NCBI GenBank assembly: GCA_900769815.1
Contig: CAAGID010000030.1
Span: 1 to 64,000 of the forward strand
Length of the DNA stretch: 64,000 nucleotides
Direction: 5' to 3'
Origin: Clostridia bacterium
GTDB lineage: Bacteria; Bacillota; Clostridia; Christensenellales; QALW01
Shown here: positions 24,590 through 33,777 of the stretch, one piece after another
How the letters are laid out: every line of letters begins with the position of its first letter
How positions within the stretch are numbered: position 1 is the first letter of the stretch
The notes under the pieces: model-generated
What the model was told of the DNA's origin: nothing
Database searches by the model: none
What the model saw: the letters and a program-made list of their open reading frames with translations, nothing else
Position numbers and translations under genes: made by a program

Positions 24590-25753
24590 TTATTCCCCTA
24601 CAAAAGAAATATCATCAAATTCAATACACTCCGTTTTTTGCGTGTCCATATTCAATCTGTAAATGCGGTCATAATCGCTGTCAGATACAAAATACAGATA
24701 ATTATCGACGATATCAAGAGTATCAAAATCATATACAAATTCTTCACTGACCAGCTGGTCAACCGTTCCGTCAAGTGAACAGCGATAAAGCTGATTTAAA
24801 ACCGTGGCGTTTATATAGTAAATATAGCCGTTATAATACGCCATACATTTTCCGCTGTTTTGGGAAATCTTCGTTTTTTTACCATCAGTTGTGCTTATAA
24901 CATACAAGCCGTCAAAGGTTTCGTTATCACGTTCAATAGTGGAGGAAAAGCCGTAAAAACCTGCCTCCTCCTTAAATATATAATCAGTATATCCACCGTA
25001 TATAATAGGCTCAGAAGTGCCTTGTTTAGCGTTATACTTATACACCACACCGTTATTTAACACGTAATGATAGGCAGTTTCTTTATTGACTGCAAGAACG
25101 TATGCCGCAGATGCGGTTATTTCTATAAAAGAAGCTTCACCGTCAGCTATCTTATAAAGATTTCCGATATTATCATCGTTTTCACGGGTAAAATAGATAT
25201 AATCTTCCCCCACACGGACGTTATAAACGGGAAAATCAGTAAGCTGAATCTGATTTTTACCATTTAAGTCCATTCTAAAAAGCCTGAAGTTATCAGTATA
25301 ATAAATATACTCTCCGGAAAAACCGTAACAGCCACCGTAATATATATCGTCAATAATTTTCAGTTGTTTATAGTTTGTACCGTCAATATCAAGAGATGCT
25401 ACAATGCTTTGATTATTTTCATAAACACACACGTATATTTTTTCATTAAGGATATTAAAAAGAGATACGTCTTTATTAAGGACAACTGCTTTTTCCGTGC
25501 CGTCCTCCTTCATTCTGATAAGAGCACCTGCATATTCGGAAAAACGCTCGCCCTCGTGTCTTGTAAAATTATCGCCGTTAATATAGTATATCCATTGCCC
25601 CTGCTTTACGGCTAACCCGCCGTCGGAAACAGTTTCACAGTGAGGTTCTGCTCCCTTTAAGGGTTCGCTAAGCCCCGAATACCCTTTTTTACATCCTGTA
25701 AAAAGCATAAAGCACAAGGCTGCGGCACAAAATTTTAATAGGAATTTTGTCAT
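24590..25753 (-). CDS. DUF5050-type beta-propeller lipoprotein, tandem paralogue
   Basis: A 387-residue lipoprotein with signal MTKFLLKFCAAALCFMLFTGC; the lipobox Cys is at residue 21. It has at least six repeats of EYIYYTDNFRLFRMDLNGKNQIQLT type, forming a propeller. It is the first gene of the three-gene operon with the next lipoprotein and DUF1934. It is divergent from the 53-residue small gene, with about 48 bases between starts. Confidence 0.82.
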   Translation of the reverse strand: MTKFLLKFCAAALCFMLFTGCKKGYSGLSEPLKGAEPHCETVSDGGLAVKQGQWIYYINGDNFTRHEGERFSEYAGALIRMKEDGTEKAVVLNKDVSLFNILNEKIYVCVYENNQSIVASLDIDGTNYKQLKIIDDIYYGGCYGFSGEYIYYTDNFRLFRMDLNGKNQIQLTDFPVYNVRVGEDYIYFTRENDDNIGNLYKIADGEASFIEITASAAYVLAVNKETAYHYVLNNGVVYKYNAKQGTSEPIIYGGYTDYIFKEEAGFYGFSSTIERDNETFDGLYVISTTDGKKTKISQNSGKCMAYYNGYIYYINATVLNQLYRCSLDGTVDQLVSEEFVYDFDTLDIVDNYLYFVSDSDYDRIYRLNMDTQKTECIEFDDISFVGE

Positions 25754-25801
25754 ATTTTCTTTTATAAGTCATATATTTTTACTACAAAGGAGTGAAAATA
25801 T

Positions 25802-25963
25802 ATGCGCAAATTCAATTTTAACAGTTTTAAAAAGCAGGAAACTCCTGCAAAGCAGACGCCCCAGAAGCCCCGCTACAGTGCATACCGCACCATTATATCA
25901 AGGCACGATGCCATTAAAGCGAAGCTTCAGGATGAGCCTATTGCTAATATAAAAAGCCCCTGA
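25802..25963 (+). CDS. 53-residue basic small protein
   Basis: A small gene supported by a good ribosome site (AAGGAG, 9 bases before ATG) and a strong terminator directly after its TGA. The product begins MRKFNFNSFKKQETPAKQ, is rich in Lys, Arg, Gln and Pro, and has no membrane segment or Cys. Its second half (YRTIISRHDAIKAKLQDEP) could form one amphipathic helix. No family is recognised. It is divergent from the lipoprotein operon and convergent with the DUF4340 gene. Confidence 0.65.
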   Translation: MRKFNFNSFKKQETPAKQTPQKPRYSAYRTIISRHDAIKAKLQDEPIANIKSP

Positions 25964-25995
25964 CAGTCGGTAAAAACACCGACTGTTTTTTATTT
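25963..25995 (+). terminator. terminator of the small basic protein gene
   Basis: Perfect 9-bp stem ACAGTCGGT / ACCGACTGT (25963-25971, 25978-25986), then T-run into TTTATTTT. The T-run is present only on the plus strand, so this hairpin serves the small gene. It overlaps the stop of the DUF4340 gene. Confidence 0.8.
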
Positions 25996-27585
25996 TGTGG
26001 GCATTCTTCCTTCAAGAAGCAGGTTAAGTGCTTCCTTTACTTTATCAAGTGACGTTTTTCTTACTGTGAACACTGCATTTTGGCTTTGATTACTTTCAAA
26101 TACGGCAAAGGTATCATTTATAAGATAGTAAGTACCTGTATAAGTGATTTCCCTCATTTCGTACTGTTTGGTATCATTATTAAGCACGGGAATTACAACC
26201 TCAAGCTCATATTGCCATACAGCATCCTTCTTTTCAGTATCAGCAGGTGTTACACCCTCAATTTGAAGGAAAAGGAAGGTTCTATAGAAATACTTAAACT
26301 GTGTTTCATCAAGCTTTTTACCGTTTATATAATAGGTATTTGAAGTGTTTTCACTTCCGTCATCGTTATAGATAATTTCGCCTTCATCGTTATATTTAAA
26401 CTGACGATCAATTTTAATTTCATAAACCTCATCGTCTACCACGATTTTTCCGCTTCTGAGCCAGTTAATATTAAGTGAAAGCAGATAAGGATTTGCAAGT
26501 GTTACCGGATTTGCATATACCGTCTTAAGCACATCCTTTTTAACAAGATATACAGGAGAGGTTTCAATTTTGTCATCCTTACCTAAAAGCACGCAGTAAT
26601 AACTGTCAGTATCCTCTTCACAAGTCTTGCCGACGAGGAAATGGTCAAGCAATTCAAATTTCTCCGAATAGCTTTGTAATTCAAATTCAGGCTTATCAAA
26701 GCCGAATTTTGTTATATCCTCGCCAACTGCCTCACAGTAATATGAACTTAAAGTAAGTCCGCTTATCTGACTAAAATAATTATCAACGGCTTCTGATTTA
26801 GTTTCTGAATCAGTGGGAAGCACAAGGAACCAAGCCTCTGTGCCGTAAATGGGATTTGGAAGATATGAAAGTACTGTATTGTTTCGCTCTTTATCAAAAA
26901 TGGATAATGTCTGTGCGCTTGTTGCAGTCCTTGAAAGTGAAGGAAGGTTCAATAAATCGGAGAGCTTATAAGTAAAGAACACACGTATGTAATTGCTTAC
27001 AATATAAATCTTATCTTTGCCTTCAACGGTAACATAAGCACCTTCGCTGTTGCCATAGCTGTTGCCTATTTTAAGTTTGTTTATATTGCCGTCAGAATAA
27101 GTAATCGTGACTTCTGCACAAGGGTTATCAAGACCGTACTCATTAAGATTTGCATTTTCTGACTCAAGAACGTATTTACTTTCAAGGTATTCTGCGCTTT
27201 GGGCAATATTCCTTACCAGTAACTGGTTAACGTCATCGTATTTTTGTCCTTCAATATTCCAATTTTGAACCGTACCGTTCATAAAAGGCGTAAGCACAAT
27301 ATTATCGCCTACAAGATGGTTTTGTATTTCTATTTTAGAAACCTGTGAAGCTTCATAATCATATATCACTTCAATCGTCTGCGTATTTTCAGTTCCTGAC
27401 TGAGGCTCTTTGCCCAAAAGATTTTTAAAAACAATTATACCAATGATTGCAAGAACAATAAGAGCGGCAACTATAATTATTGGAGCTTTTCTGCCTACGT
27501 GGTGTATTTTTGTGTTCTTTTTTTCAACAGAAAGAATGTCTTCTTCCTTTTCTTCTGTTTCAATTCCTAATTTTTCTTCATTCAT
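25990..27585 (-). CDS. DUF4340 domain membrane-anchored protein
   Basis: A 531-residue protein with a cytoplasmic acidic N-terminus (about 1-33), one membrane helix (about 35-53) and a large extracytoplasmic region matching DUF4340 (YVLESENANLNEYGLDNPCAEVTITYSDG and a repeat-like ITKFGFDKPEFELQSYSEKF). The family usually accompanies GldF/GldG-type ABC systems, as here. The start ATG at 27583-27585 overlaps the gldG-like stop (TAATG) and has AGGAGG. Function unknown. Confidence 0.82.
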   Translation of the reverse strand: MNEEKLGIETEEKEEDILSVEKKNTKIHHVGRKAPIIIVAALIVLAIIGIIVFKNLLGKEPQSGTENTQTIEVIYDYEASQVSKIEIQNHLVGDNIVLTPFMNGTVQNWNIEGQKYDDVNQLLVRNIAQSAEYLESKYVLESENANLNEYGLDNPCAEVTITYSDGNINKLKIGNSYGNSEGAYVTVEGKDKIYIVSNYIRVFFTYKLSDLLNLPSLSRTATSAQTLSIFDKERNNTVLSYLPNPIYGTEAWFLVLPTDSETKSEAVDNYFSQISGLTLSSYYCEAVGEDITKFGFDKPEFELQSYSEKFELLDHFLVGKTCEEDTDSYYCVLLGKDDKIETSPVYLVKKDVLKTVYANPVTLANPYLLSLNINWLRSGKIVVDDEVYEIKIDRQFKYNDEGEIIYNDDGSENTSNTYYINGKKLDETQFKYFYRTFLFLQIEGVTPADTEKKDAVWQYELEVVIPVLNNDTKQYEMREITYTGTYYLINDTFAVFESNQSQNAVFTVRKTSLDKVKEALNLLLEGRMPTK

Positions 27586-29066
27586 TAAAGGTTCTTCCTC
27601 CTGAGCCATACAACGATACCAAATATGAATATAATTGCAGGAACTGCCACTACAAGAATGCTGAACCAAACCTGCGTTTGGAACTGTGTAAGCTGAACGT
27701 AATGGTCTGAAAGGTCTATTGACATACCAACGCTTACAATATAATCAGTTGCTTCTCTGCCTGCAAGCCAATTTATGCCGTTACGAAGAATATTTGAGTT
27801 ACCAAGATATTCGCCTGTTGCTAAAGTTTCCGAGCCAAACAAAAGTATTCTTGTTGTGGTTGTTGCAAGCGTGCCTGAAATTGAAGTATTCTTTCGTTCG
27901 TATGCACAACCGATACCCCTTATCCCCAATTCATAATCACTTGCCTCATAATCGCTTGAGTTTTCCCAAGGTACAAGAACGCTTGATTGATAGCTTGTAA
28001 GTATATTCGTAAAAGTTTCGCTATGAGTGCCTGTAGTAATATCCGTGTTATAGTTATAAGAATAGCTTGCCGTCTCATTTACGTAGACGGGCTCGTTTGC
28101 TGAGCGCACCGATTTTGAAATATCGTGCACCTGATCAGCAATAAGCTTAATATGCTTAGGCGAATTGTTATAATAGTTTTTGTTGTTTGTTTCAGCAACA
28201 AAGCCATCTTCAAGAGTTATATGGAAGTTATCAAGAAGATTTCTGTAATTTGTAAGAGGCTGACCGCTGTCATCACTAAGACGCGAACACATAAACAGCA
28301 TTCTGCCGTAACTGTCAGAAAGAAATGACCGTATCTCCTCATACTCGCCTTTTGATAGGTCGCTTTCAGGCTCAAGCACAACTAAAATATCGCCCTGCTG
28401 AAGCTTCTTTTCATCAGTTAAGAGGTTAATTTGTTCAACATTGCAGTTTTCACGGCGTATGCGGTTTATCATTATAAGCGTTTCATTAGAGGTAACATCC
28501 TCGCCGTGTCCGGTAAGAATATACACATTAGGCTTGTTGCCAGTACGCATATAGATAAGAGCACTTGTAAGTATACGCTGAAGAACAAAATATTCCTTCA
28601 TTGTATTTTCGTTATACTCGTGAAGTTCACTCTCGTTAAATGCCTGATAATTACTTTCGTCATCATTCTGACATATTACAACTGAAAACTCCCCAAGCTT
28701 TTTAGTGTCACTTGAAAATTGTTCAAGCTTTGATGGATTTACTCTGGGGTCTACGTTAACGTAGGTAATTTTATCGCTTGCACCGTCAAACATAGACGAA
28801 ATATTCTGTGTATAGGTGCTATAGGCACTTGCGTTGTCCTTAGGAATAAAGGTGTATATTTTTACTTCAGTATTTAAGTTAGCTATAGCCGCTTCGGCAT
28901 TTCTGTCAAGAGTATATGAACGTGTAGGCGTAAAATCAAGACGGAAACCATTATTATTTTCAACGTAAGTCGCAAAGATATTTACTGTAAAAACTGCAAT
29001 TATTACAAGTACAGTTATTACTATTGAAAATCCGCCGTATTTAAGTTTATCTTTAAAATTGCTCAT
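27585..29066 (-). CDS. GldG-like ABC auxiliary substrate-binding/membrane protein
   Basis: A 493-residue protein with an N-terminal membrane helix (about 13-35), a large extracytoplasmic domain and a C-terminal helix (about 465-488). It matches the GldG/DUF4350-type auxiliary component of gliding-type ABC systems (LDRNAEAAIANLNTEVKIYTFIPKDN; YILTGHGE; GDILVVLEPESDLS). In Bacteroidetes GldA-F-G support gliding; in non-gliding Clostridia the role is unknown. The gene order ATPase, permease, GldG, DUF4340 is conserved here. Confidence 0.85.
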   Translation of the reverse strand: MSNFKDKLKYGGFSIVITVLVIIAVFTVNIFATYVENNNGFRLDFTPTRSYTLDRNAEAAIANLNTEVKIYTFIPKDNASAYSTYTQNISSMFDGASDKITYVNVDPRVNPSKLEQFSSDTKKLGEFSVVICQNDDESNYQAFNESELHEYNENTMKEYFVLQRILTSALIYMRTGNKPNVYILTGHGEDVTSNETLIMINRIRRENCNVEQINLLTDEKKLQQGDILVVLEPESDLSKGEYEEIRSFLSDSYGRMLFMCSRLSDDSGQPLTNYRNLLDNFHITLEDGFVAETNNKNYYNNSPKHIKLIADQVHDISKSVRSANEPVYVNETASYSYNYNTDITTGTHSETFTNILTSYQSSVLVPWENSSDYEASDYELGIRGIGCAYERKNTSISGTLATTTTRILLFGSETLATGEYLGNSNILRNGINWLAGREATDYIVSVGMSIDLSDHYVQLTQFQTQVWFSILVVAVPAIIFIFGIVVWLRRKNL

Positions 29067-29070
29067 TTAA

Positions 29071-29814
29071 TTACACCCCCGTCCATCTTCTTCTCTCAAT
29101 GGCACGTACCGTAAGAAATATAAAGAGACCTGAAACGGATACGTAATAAATAACAGGCGCAAAGCCGACTATACCGTCAGCAAAGTTCTGGTATCTTGAG
29201 AGCATATTTATTGATGATGCAACCGCGGCAGCAAGATCACTGCCGATGCTTGAAATAACGCTGTTGCCAAGCCAAATAATAAATGCAACTGCAAAGCTAA
29301 TAACTGCTGCAACCACCTGATTTTCTGTCATTGAAGAAATAAACACACCGATAGCCATAAATGTTGCACCAATAAGGAAGAAGCCAATATACTGAACGAA
29401 CAGCATTGCAAGGCTTAATGAACCTGACGATGTATACACAGCAAGCACAATGGGAAAAATAAGATTAAGCACCATTGCAATAATAAGCACCGTAAGGCAA
29501 GCGGCATACTTACCTAAAACAACACTTGTGATGCTTATTGGTGAAGTAAGATAAAGCTGGTCAGTTTTATTTCTTCTTTCTTCAGCAAAAATTCTCATTG
29601 TAAGAACCGGTGTAATAAAACTTAAATAAATGACCATATTCTGCAGTGACGTAGCATAATCGCCTGCTCCTGAATATCCTGTGCCATAGGTATTTTGCTT
29701 AAGGTTGATACTGAAGAAAATTACTGCGCTTATAAGCATAAAGATTGCAATAAACACATAACCTATGGGAGAATAAAAATAATTCTGTAATTCTTTTTTA
29801 CATACTGCCCACAT
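29071..29814 (-). CDS. ABC-2 type permease (GldF-like)
   Basis: A 247-residue permease with six membrane helices. It begins MWAVCKKELQNYFYSPIGYVFIAIFM, typical of GldF-like ABC-2 permeases, and has FAEERRNKTDQLYLTSPISITSVVLGKY as the conserved coupling region. It forms a transporter with the ATPase encoded 2 bases upstream. Confidence 0.9.
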   Translation of the reverse strand: MWAVCKKELQNYFYSPIGYVFIAIFMLISAVIFFSINLKQNTYGTGYSGAGDYATSLQNMVIYLSFITPVLTMRIFAEERRNKTDQLYLTSPISITSVVLGKYAACLTVLIIAMVLNLIFPIVLAVYTSSGSLSLAMLFVQYIGFFLIGATFMAIGVFISSMTENQVVAAVISFAVAFIIWLGNSVISSIGSDLAAAVASSINMLSRYQNFADGIVGFAPVIYYVSVSGLFIFLTVRAIERRRWTGV

Positions 29815-29816
29815 AA

Positions 29817-30761
29817 TTAAATCTCCCTTTCTGTGCCCGTCAGTTTCATAAAGATATCTTCAAGAGTGACGTCAACATATTTTATCATTAAAATAGGCAT
29901 ATTAGCCTTTGCCATAGCGTTGAACATAGGTCTTCTTATATCAATGCCCTTTTCCGTTTCAATTAAAATATCAACAGTGTCCCTTTCCTTTGAGCCAAGA
30001 CCTGCAATATAATGAACTCCGGGAAGCGTACGTATAAGCTTAGTTGCGGCTGATTCACTGCCTGCAATACGTACCACCATATTTGCACTTTCCTGAATAC
30101 CGTCCTGAAGATTAGAAAGTGTATCCTGTGCAACTATCTTACCGTCGTTAATGATAACTACCTGCTCGCAGACGTCAGCTACCTCAGGAAGAATATGTGA
30201 CGAAAGAATTATGGTATGCTTTTTACCCAAGGATTTTATCATACGGCGAATCTCAATAATCTGTTTGGGGTCAAGACCAACAGTAGGCTCGTCAAGAATC
30301 AAAACCTCGGGATTACCTACAAGTGCCTGAGCCATACCTACACGTTGCTGATAACCCTTTGATAAGTTACCGATACGCCTTTTCATAACATCGGTAAGCT
30401 TCACAAGCTGAGCAATTTCATCAATGTGCCCTGATACAGCACTTGCCTTAACGTCCTTGATTGCACAAACGAATTTAAGATATTCCTCAACTGTCATTTC
30501 CTGATAAATAGGCGGTTTTTCAGGAAGATAACCGATACATTTTTTAACCTCGCGCGGGTTTTTAAGAATATCGTAACCGTTTATTCTTGCCGTGCCACTT
30601 GTTGCAGAAATATAACCGGTAATAATATTCATCGTGGTACTTTTGCCTGCACCGTTTCTGCCTAAAAAGCCCACTACCGAGCCTTTTTTTACCTTGAAGC
30701 TGATATTATCAACTGCAAGCTTATCTCCGTAACGTTTGGTAAGATTTTCAATTTCTATCAT
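29817..30761 (-). CDS. ABC transporter ATPase (GldA-like)
   Basis: A 314-residue ATPase. Walker A is GRNGAGKST, the signature LSKGYQQRVG, and Walker B VLILDEPTVGLDP; a C-terminal 90-residue extension matches GldA-like ATPases. It powers the ABC-2 permease that follows. It lies 14 bases after dnaB and is probably cotranscribed with it. Confidence 0.92.
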   Translation of the reverse strand: MIEIENLTKRYGDKLAVDNISFKVKKGSVVGFLGRNGAGKSTTMNIITGYISATSGTARINGYDILKNPREVKKCIGYLPEKPPIYQEMTVEEYLKFVCAIKDVKASAVSGHIDEIAQLVKLTDVMKRRIGNLSKGYQQRVGMAQALVGNPEVLILDEPTVGLDPKQIIEIRRMIKSLGKKHTIILSSHILPEVADVCEQVVIINDGKIVAQDTLSNLQDGIQESANMVVRIAGSESAATKLIRTLPGVHYIAGLGSKERDTVDILIETEKGIDIRRPMFNAMAKANMPILMIKYVDVTLEDIFMKLTGTEREI

Positions 30762-30775
30762 ATATATCCTCCAGA

Positions 30776-32122
30776 TTATTCTTCGCGGTATGAACGGCTT
30801 AAGAACTGAGTAAGTTCAGGCTTCCAGGTAAGCTCTACCGTACCTGTTGAGCCGTTACGCTGTTTTGCAATTATTATTTCAGCAAGATTTTTATCAACTT
30901 CTTCATCTTCATCTTGATAATAACCGGGTCTGTGAACAAGCATTACAAGGTCAGCATCCTGCTCAAGTGAGCCTGATTCACGAAGGTCAGAAAGCATAGG
31001 CGTATGCCCCTTTCTGCCTGAGGTAACACCACGGTTAAGCTGTGAAAGGACTATTACGGGAACGTTTAAAGTTCTTGCAAGACCTTTAAGCTGACGTGAA
31101 AGAAGCGAAACTTCCTGCTGACGGCTTTCCTTATTATCAGTTGACATAAGAGAAATATAGTCGATAACAACAAGAGCAAGGTCATTGATTCTTCTGCACT
31201 TGCTTCTTATTTCGGTAACGCCTATCTGAGTAGTATCATCAATATAAAGCTTTGAGTTATTTAAAATCTCCGTTGCCTCATATATACGCTCCCAATCAGT
31301 ATCGTCAAGATCCCCTGAACGTATTTTATTTCCGTCAACTCCTGCAGCTGTGCCAACAAGACGCATAAGAAGATCATTTTTGCTCATTTCAAGGGAGAAG
31401 AAGGCAACTGCCTTCTTTTCAACCATCGCAACGTGAGATGCCATATTCATAGCAAGTGACGTTTTACCCATACTTGGACGGCCCGCTATAATAATAAAGT
31501 TTGCAGGCTGTAATCCGCCCGTCATCTGGTCGATTTCATAAAAGCCCGTAGGTACGCCACGTGTCTGACCGTGATTTAAAAAGCGTTGACGGATTTCCTC
31601 ATAAACCTCAGTTACCGTTTCACTTACGTGGGTAAGTTTGGAGGCTTCATTGTTCATGGAAATATTAAAAAGTGAGCTTTCGGCACCTTCAATAATTTCC
31701 TTTGCCTCACGCTCAGAACCATAACACTCAGAAACTGAACGGCCTAATTCGGTAATAAGCCTTCTTAATTTGTATTTTTCAACAACGATGTCTGCATAGT
31801 GCTCAACGTTTGCTACCGAGGGCACTGTTGCAGTAAGCTCGGTAAGATACGTTATACCTCCTACATTATCAAGCATACCTCTTTTCATAAGTTCACTTGA
31901 AAGAGTTACAATATCAATAGGTGTATCAGCCTTTAAAAGCTCGCACATGGCATCGAATATTTCACGGTTATTTGAGCGGTAGAAATATTCGCTGTTTTTA
32001 ATTTTTTCGTATACGATATTTATGCAATCACTATTAAGCAGAATTGCACCGAGCACAGAACGTTCACTTTCAATGTCATTGGGCATATTCCGTTCACTAT
32101 GCATTATCTGTTCGTTTTCCAT
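30776..32122 (-). CDS. dnaB: replicative DNA helicase DnaB
   Basis: A 448-residue hexameric helicase. The N-terminal primase-interacting domain (about 1-150; NMPNDIESERSVLGAILLN) and RecA-like motor domain are complete. Walker A is GRPSMGKTS, and LVVIDYISLM is Walker B; SQLNRGV and DLRESGSLEQDADLV are the conserved sensor motifs. It unwinds DNA at the replication fork. No intein is present. The start follows AGGATG. Confidence 0.97.
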   Translation of the reverse strand: MENEQIMHSERNMPNDIESERSVLGAILLNSDCINIVYEKIKNSEYFYRSNNREIFDAMCELLKADTPIDIVTLSSELMKRGMLDNVGGITYLTELTATVPSVANVEHYADIVVEKYKLRRLITELGRSVSECYGSEREAKEIIEGAESSLFNISMNNEASKLTHVSETVTEVYEEIRQRFLNHGQTRGVPTGFYEIDQMTGGLQPANFIIIAGRPSMGKTSLAMNMASHVAMVEKKAVAFFSLEMSKNDLLMRLVGTAAGVDGNKIRSGDLDDTDWERIYEATEILNNSKLYIDDTTQIGVTEIRSKCRRINDLALVVIDYISLMSTDNKESRQQEVSLLSRQLKGLARTLNVPVIVLSQLNRGVTSGRKGHTPMLSDLRESGSLEQDADLVMLVHRPGYYQDEDEEVDKNLAEIIIAKQRNGSTGTVELTWKPELTQFLSRSYREE

Positions 32123-32156
32123 ACTATCACATCCTAAAAAATCTTAAGTCGGGGAA

Positions 32157-32495
32157 TCAACCAAAACTCTCGGAAAATTTCTTCTTACCTAAAATGTGGA
32201 AATGAAGGTGCTTTACGGTCTGTCCGCCGTCTGAGCCTACGTTAGAAACAAGACGGAATCCATTTTCAAGCCCCTGTTTATCAGCAATCTCTCTTATAAC
32301 CTTGAATATGTGTGCAATAAGTTCATTATCTTCTTCCGTTAATTTTACCGCACTTTCAATATGCTTTTTGGGAATTACAAGAATATGTACCGGTGCACAA
32401 GGGTTAATATCGTTAAAAGCAAGTACCAAATCGTCTTCATATACTTTGCTTGATGGAATTTCACCCTTAACTATCTTACAAAAAATACAATCCAT
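32157..32495 (-). CDS. HIT family nucleotide hydrolase
   Basis: A 112-residue histidine-triad protein: N-terminal DCIFCKIVKGEIPS with the Cys pair and the catalytic HLHFHILG near the C-terminus. It hydrolyses nucleoside phosphoramidates such as AMP-lysine (Hint-type). It starts one base after mtaB, within the same operon. Confidence 0.95.
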   Translation of the reverse strand: MDCIFCKIVKGEIPSSKVYEDDLVLAFNDINPCAPVHILVIPKKHIESAVKLTEEDNELIAHIFKVIREIADKQGLENGFRLVSNVGSDGGQTVKHLHFHILGKKKFSESFG

Positions 32496-32496
32496 T

Positions 32497-33777
32497 TTAA
32501 TCTATCCTTTCGCCCCATAGTCCTTCAGGGGTAATTTTTGTAATTTTTATTTCTGCAAACTGATTTTCTATAGTTTCGCTTTCAAAGAAAACTGAAATAT
32601 GTTCTTCCGTCAAGCCCTCTTGAATACCATTTGTATTTGTTTCACAAAGAACCGTTTTTATTTGTCCCACGAACTGCTTCCTATATTCCGCGCCTTTTTT
32701 CACACAAAGCTCTGATAAAATATGGGCGCGCTTGTTTTTTGTGCTTTTATCAAGCTGACCTGCCATTTTAGAAGCAACTGTGCCCTCTCTTACTGAATAG
32801 GGAAAAACGTGAACCCACGCAAATCCTACTTTCTCAGCAAAATTAAGCGTTTCATTAAATTCTTCCTCAGTTTCGCCGGGAAAGCCTGTTATTATATCTG
32901 TTGAAATAGCTGAAGGAGCATAATTCTTTCTGATACGCTGAACTGCGTTAAAATAATCTTCTGTTGTATATTTTCGGTTCATACGTTTTAAAACGGTGTC
33001 GGAGCCTGATTGCAACGACAGATGGTACTGCCTTGAAAATTCCTTATGCCTTGTAACCTTTTCTAAAAACTCATCAGTTACAATATTAGGTTCAAGAGAG
33101 CCTAAACGCACACGCTCGATTCCGTCAATCGCGCAGATTCTTTCAACAACGTCGCCAAGGTCAGGTTTAAAATCCCATTCCTTACCGTAAGAAGATAAGT
33201 GAATGCCGTTTATAACGATTTCTTTAAATCCCTTTTCTTTAAGACTTTTACATTCTGCAACAATGCTTTCAATATTTCTTGAACGCTCTCTACCCCGCAC
33301 GTAAGGGATTATGCAATATGAGCAAAAGTTATTGCAGCCATCCTGAATTTTAATAAAAGCACGTGTTTTTTCTCCTGCACTGTCAGGCATATCCTGATAA
33401 ACAGAAAATTTAGACATATCCTCGACGAAAATATCGTCAAGCTTGGCCTTTATCATTTGAGGTAACAGATGTTTTTGTGAGTTTCCCGCCACAATGGAAA
33501 CGCCTTTTATTTTTTTAAACACTTCAGGTGTTTTCTGCGCCGCACATCCCGTTACACATATAACTGCATTTTCATTTAAGCCTAATGCCCTGCGTACTGT
33601 CTGCCTTGATTTTCTTTCACCTTCTGCCGTTACACAACAGGTGTTAATTATATAAACGTCAGCAAATTCAGAAAAATCAACTATCTCATAGGAAAGAGCT
33701 CGCATTTCTTCTTTTAAAGCTTCTGCCTCGCATTGATTAACTTTACATCCTAAAGACGTTACCGCACATTTAAACAT
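32497..33777 (-). CDS. mtaB: tRNA t6A37 methylthiotransferase
   Basis: A 426-residue radical-SAM enzyme that converts t6A37 to ms2t6A37 in tRNA. The N-terminal domain has the auxiliary cluster cysteines (SLGCKVNQCEA, INTCCVT, VTGCAAQ). The radical SAM motif is DGCNNFCSYCIIPYVRGRERS, and a TRAM-like domain ends the protein. The length fits MtaB rather than MiaB. It overlaps rsmE by 8 bases. Confidence 0.94.
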   Translation of the reverse strand: MFKCAVTSLGCKVNQCEAEALKEEMRALSYEIVDFSEFADVYIINTCCVTAEGERKSRQTVRRALGLNENAVICVTGCAAQKTPEVFKKIKGVSIVAGNSQKHLLPQMIKAKLDDIFVEDMSKFSVYQDMPDSAGEKTRAFIKIQDGCNNFCSYCIIPYVRGRERSRNIESIVAECKSLKEKGFKEIVINGIHLSSYGKEWDFKPDLGDVVERICAIDGIERVRLGSLEPNIVTDEFLEKVTRHKEFSRQYHLSLQSGSDTVLKRMNRKYTTEDYFNAVQRIRKNYAPSAISTDIITGFPGETEEEFNETLNFAEKVGFAWVHVFPYSVREGTVASKMAGQLDKSTKNKRAHILSELCVKKGAEYRKQFVGQIKTVLCETNTNGIQEGLTEEHISVFFESETIENQFAEIKITKITPEGLWGERID

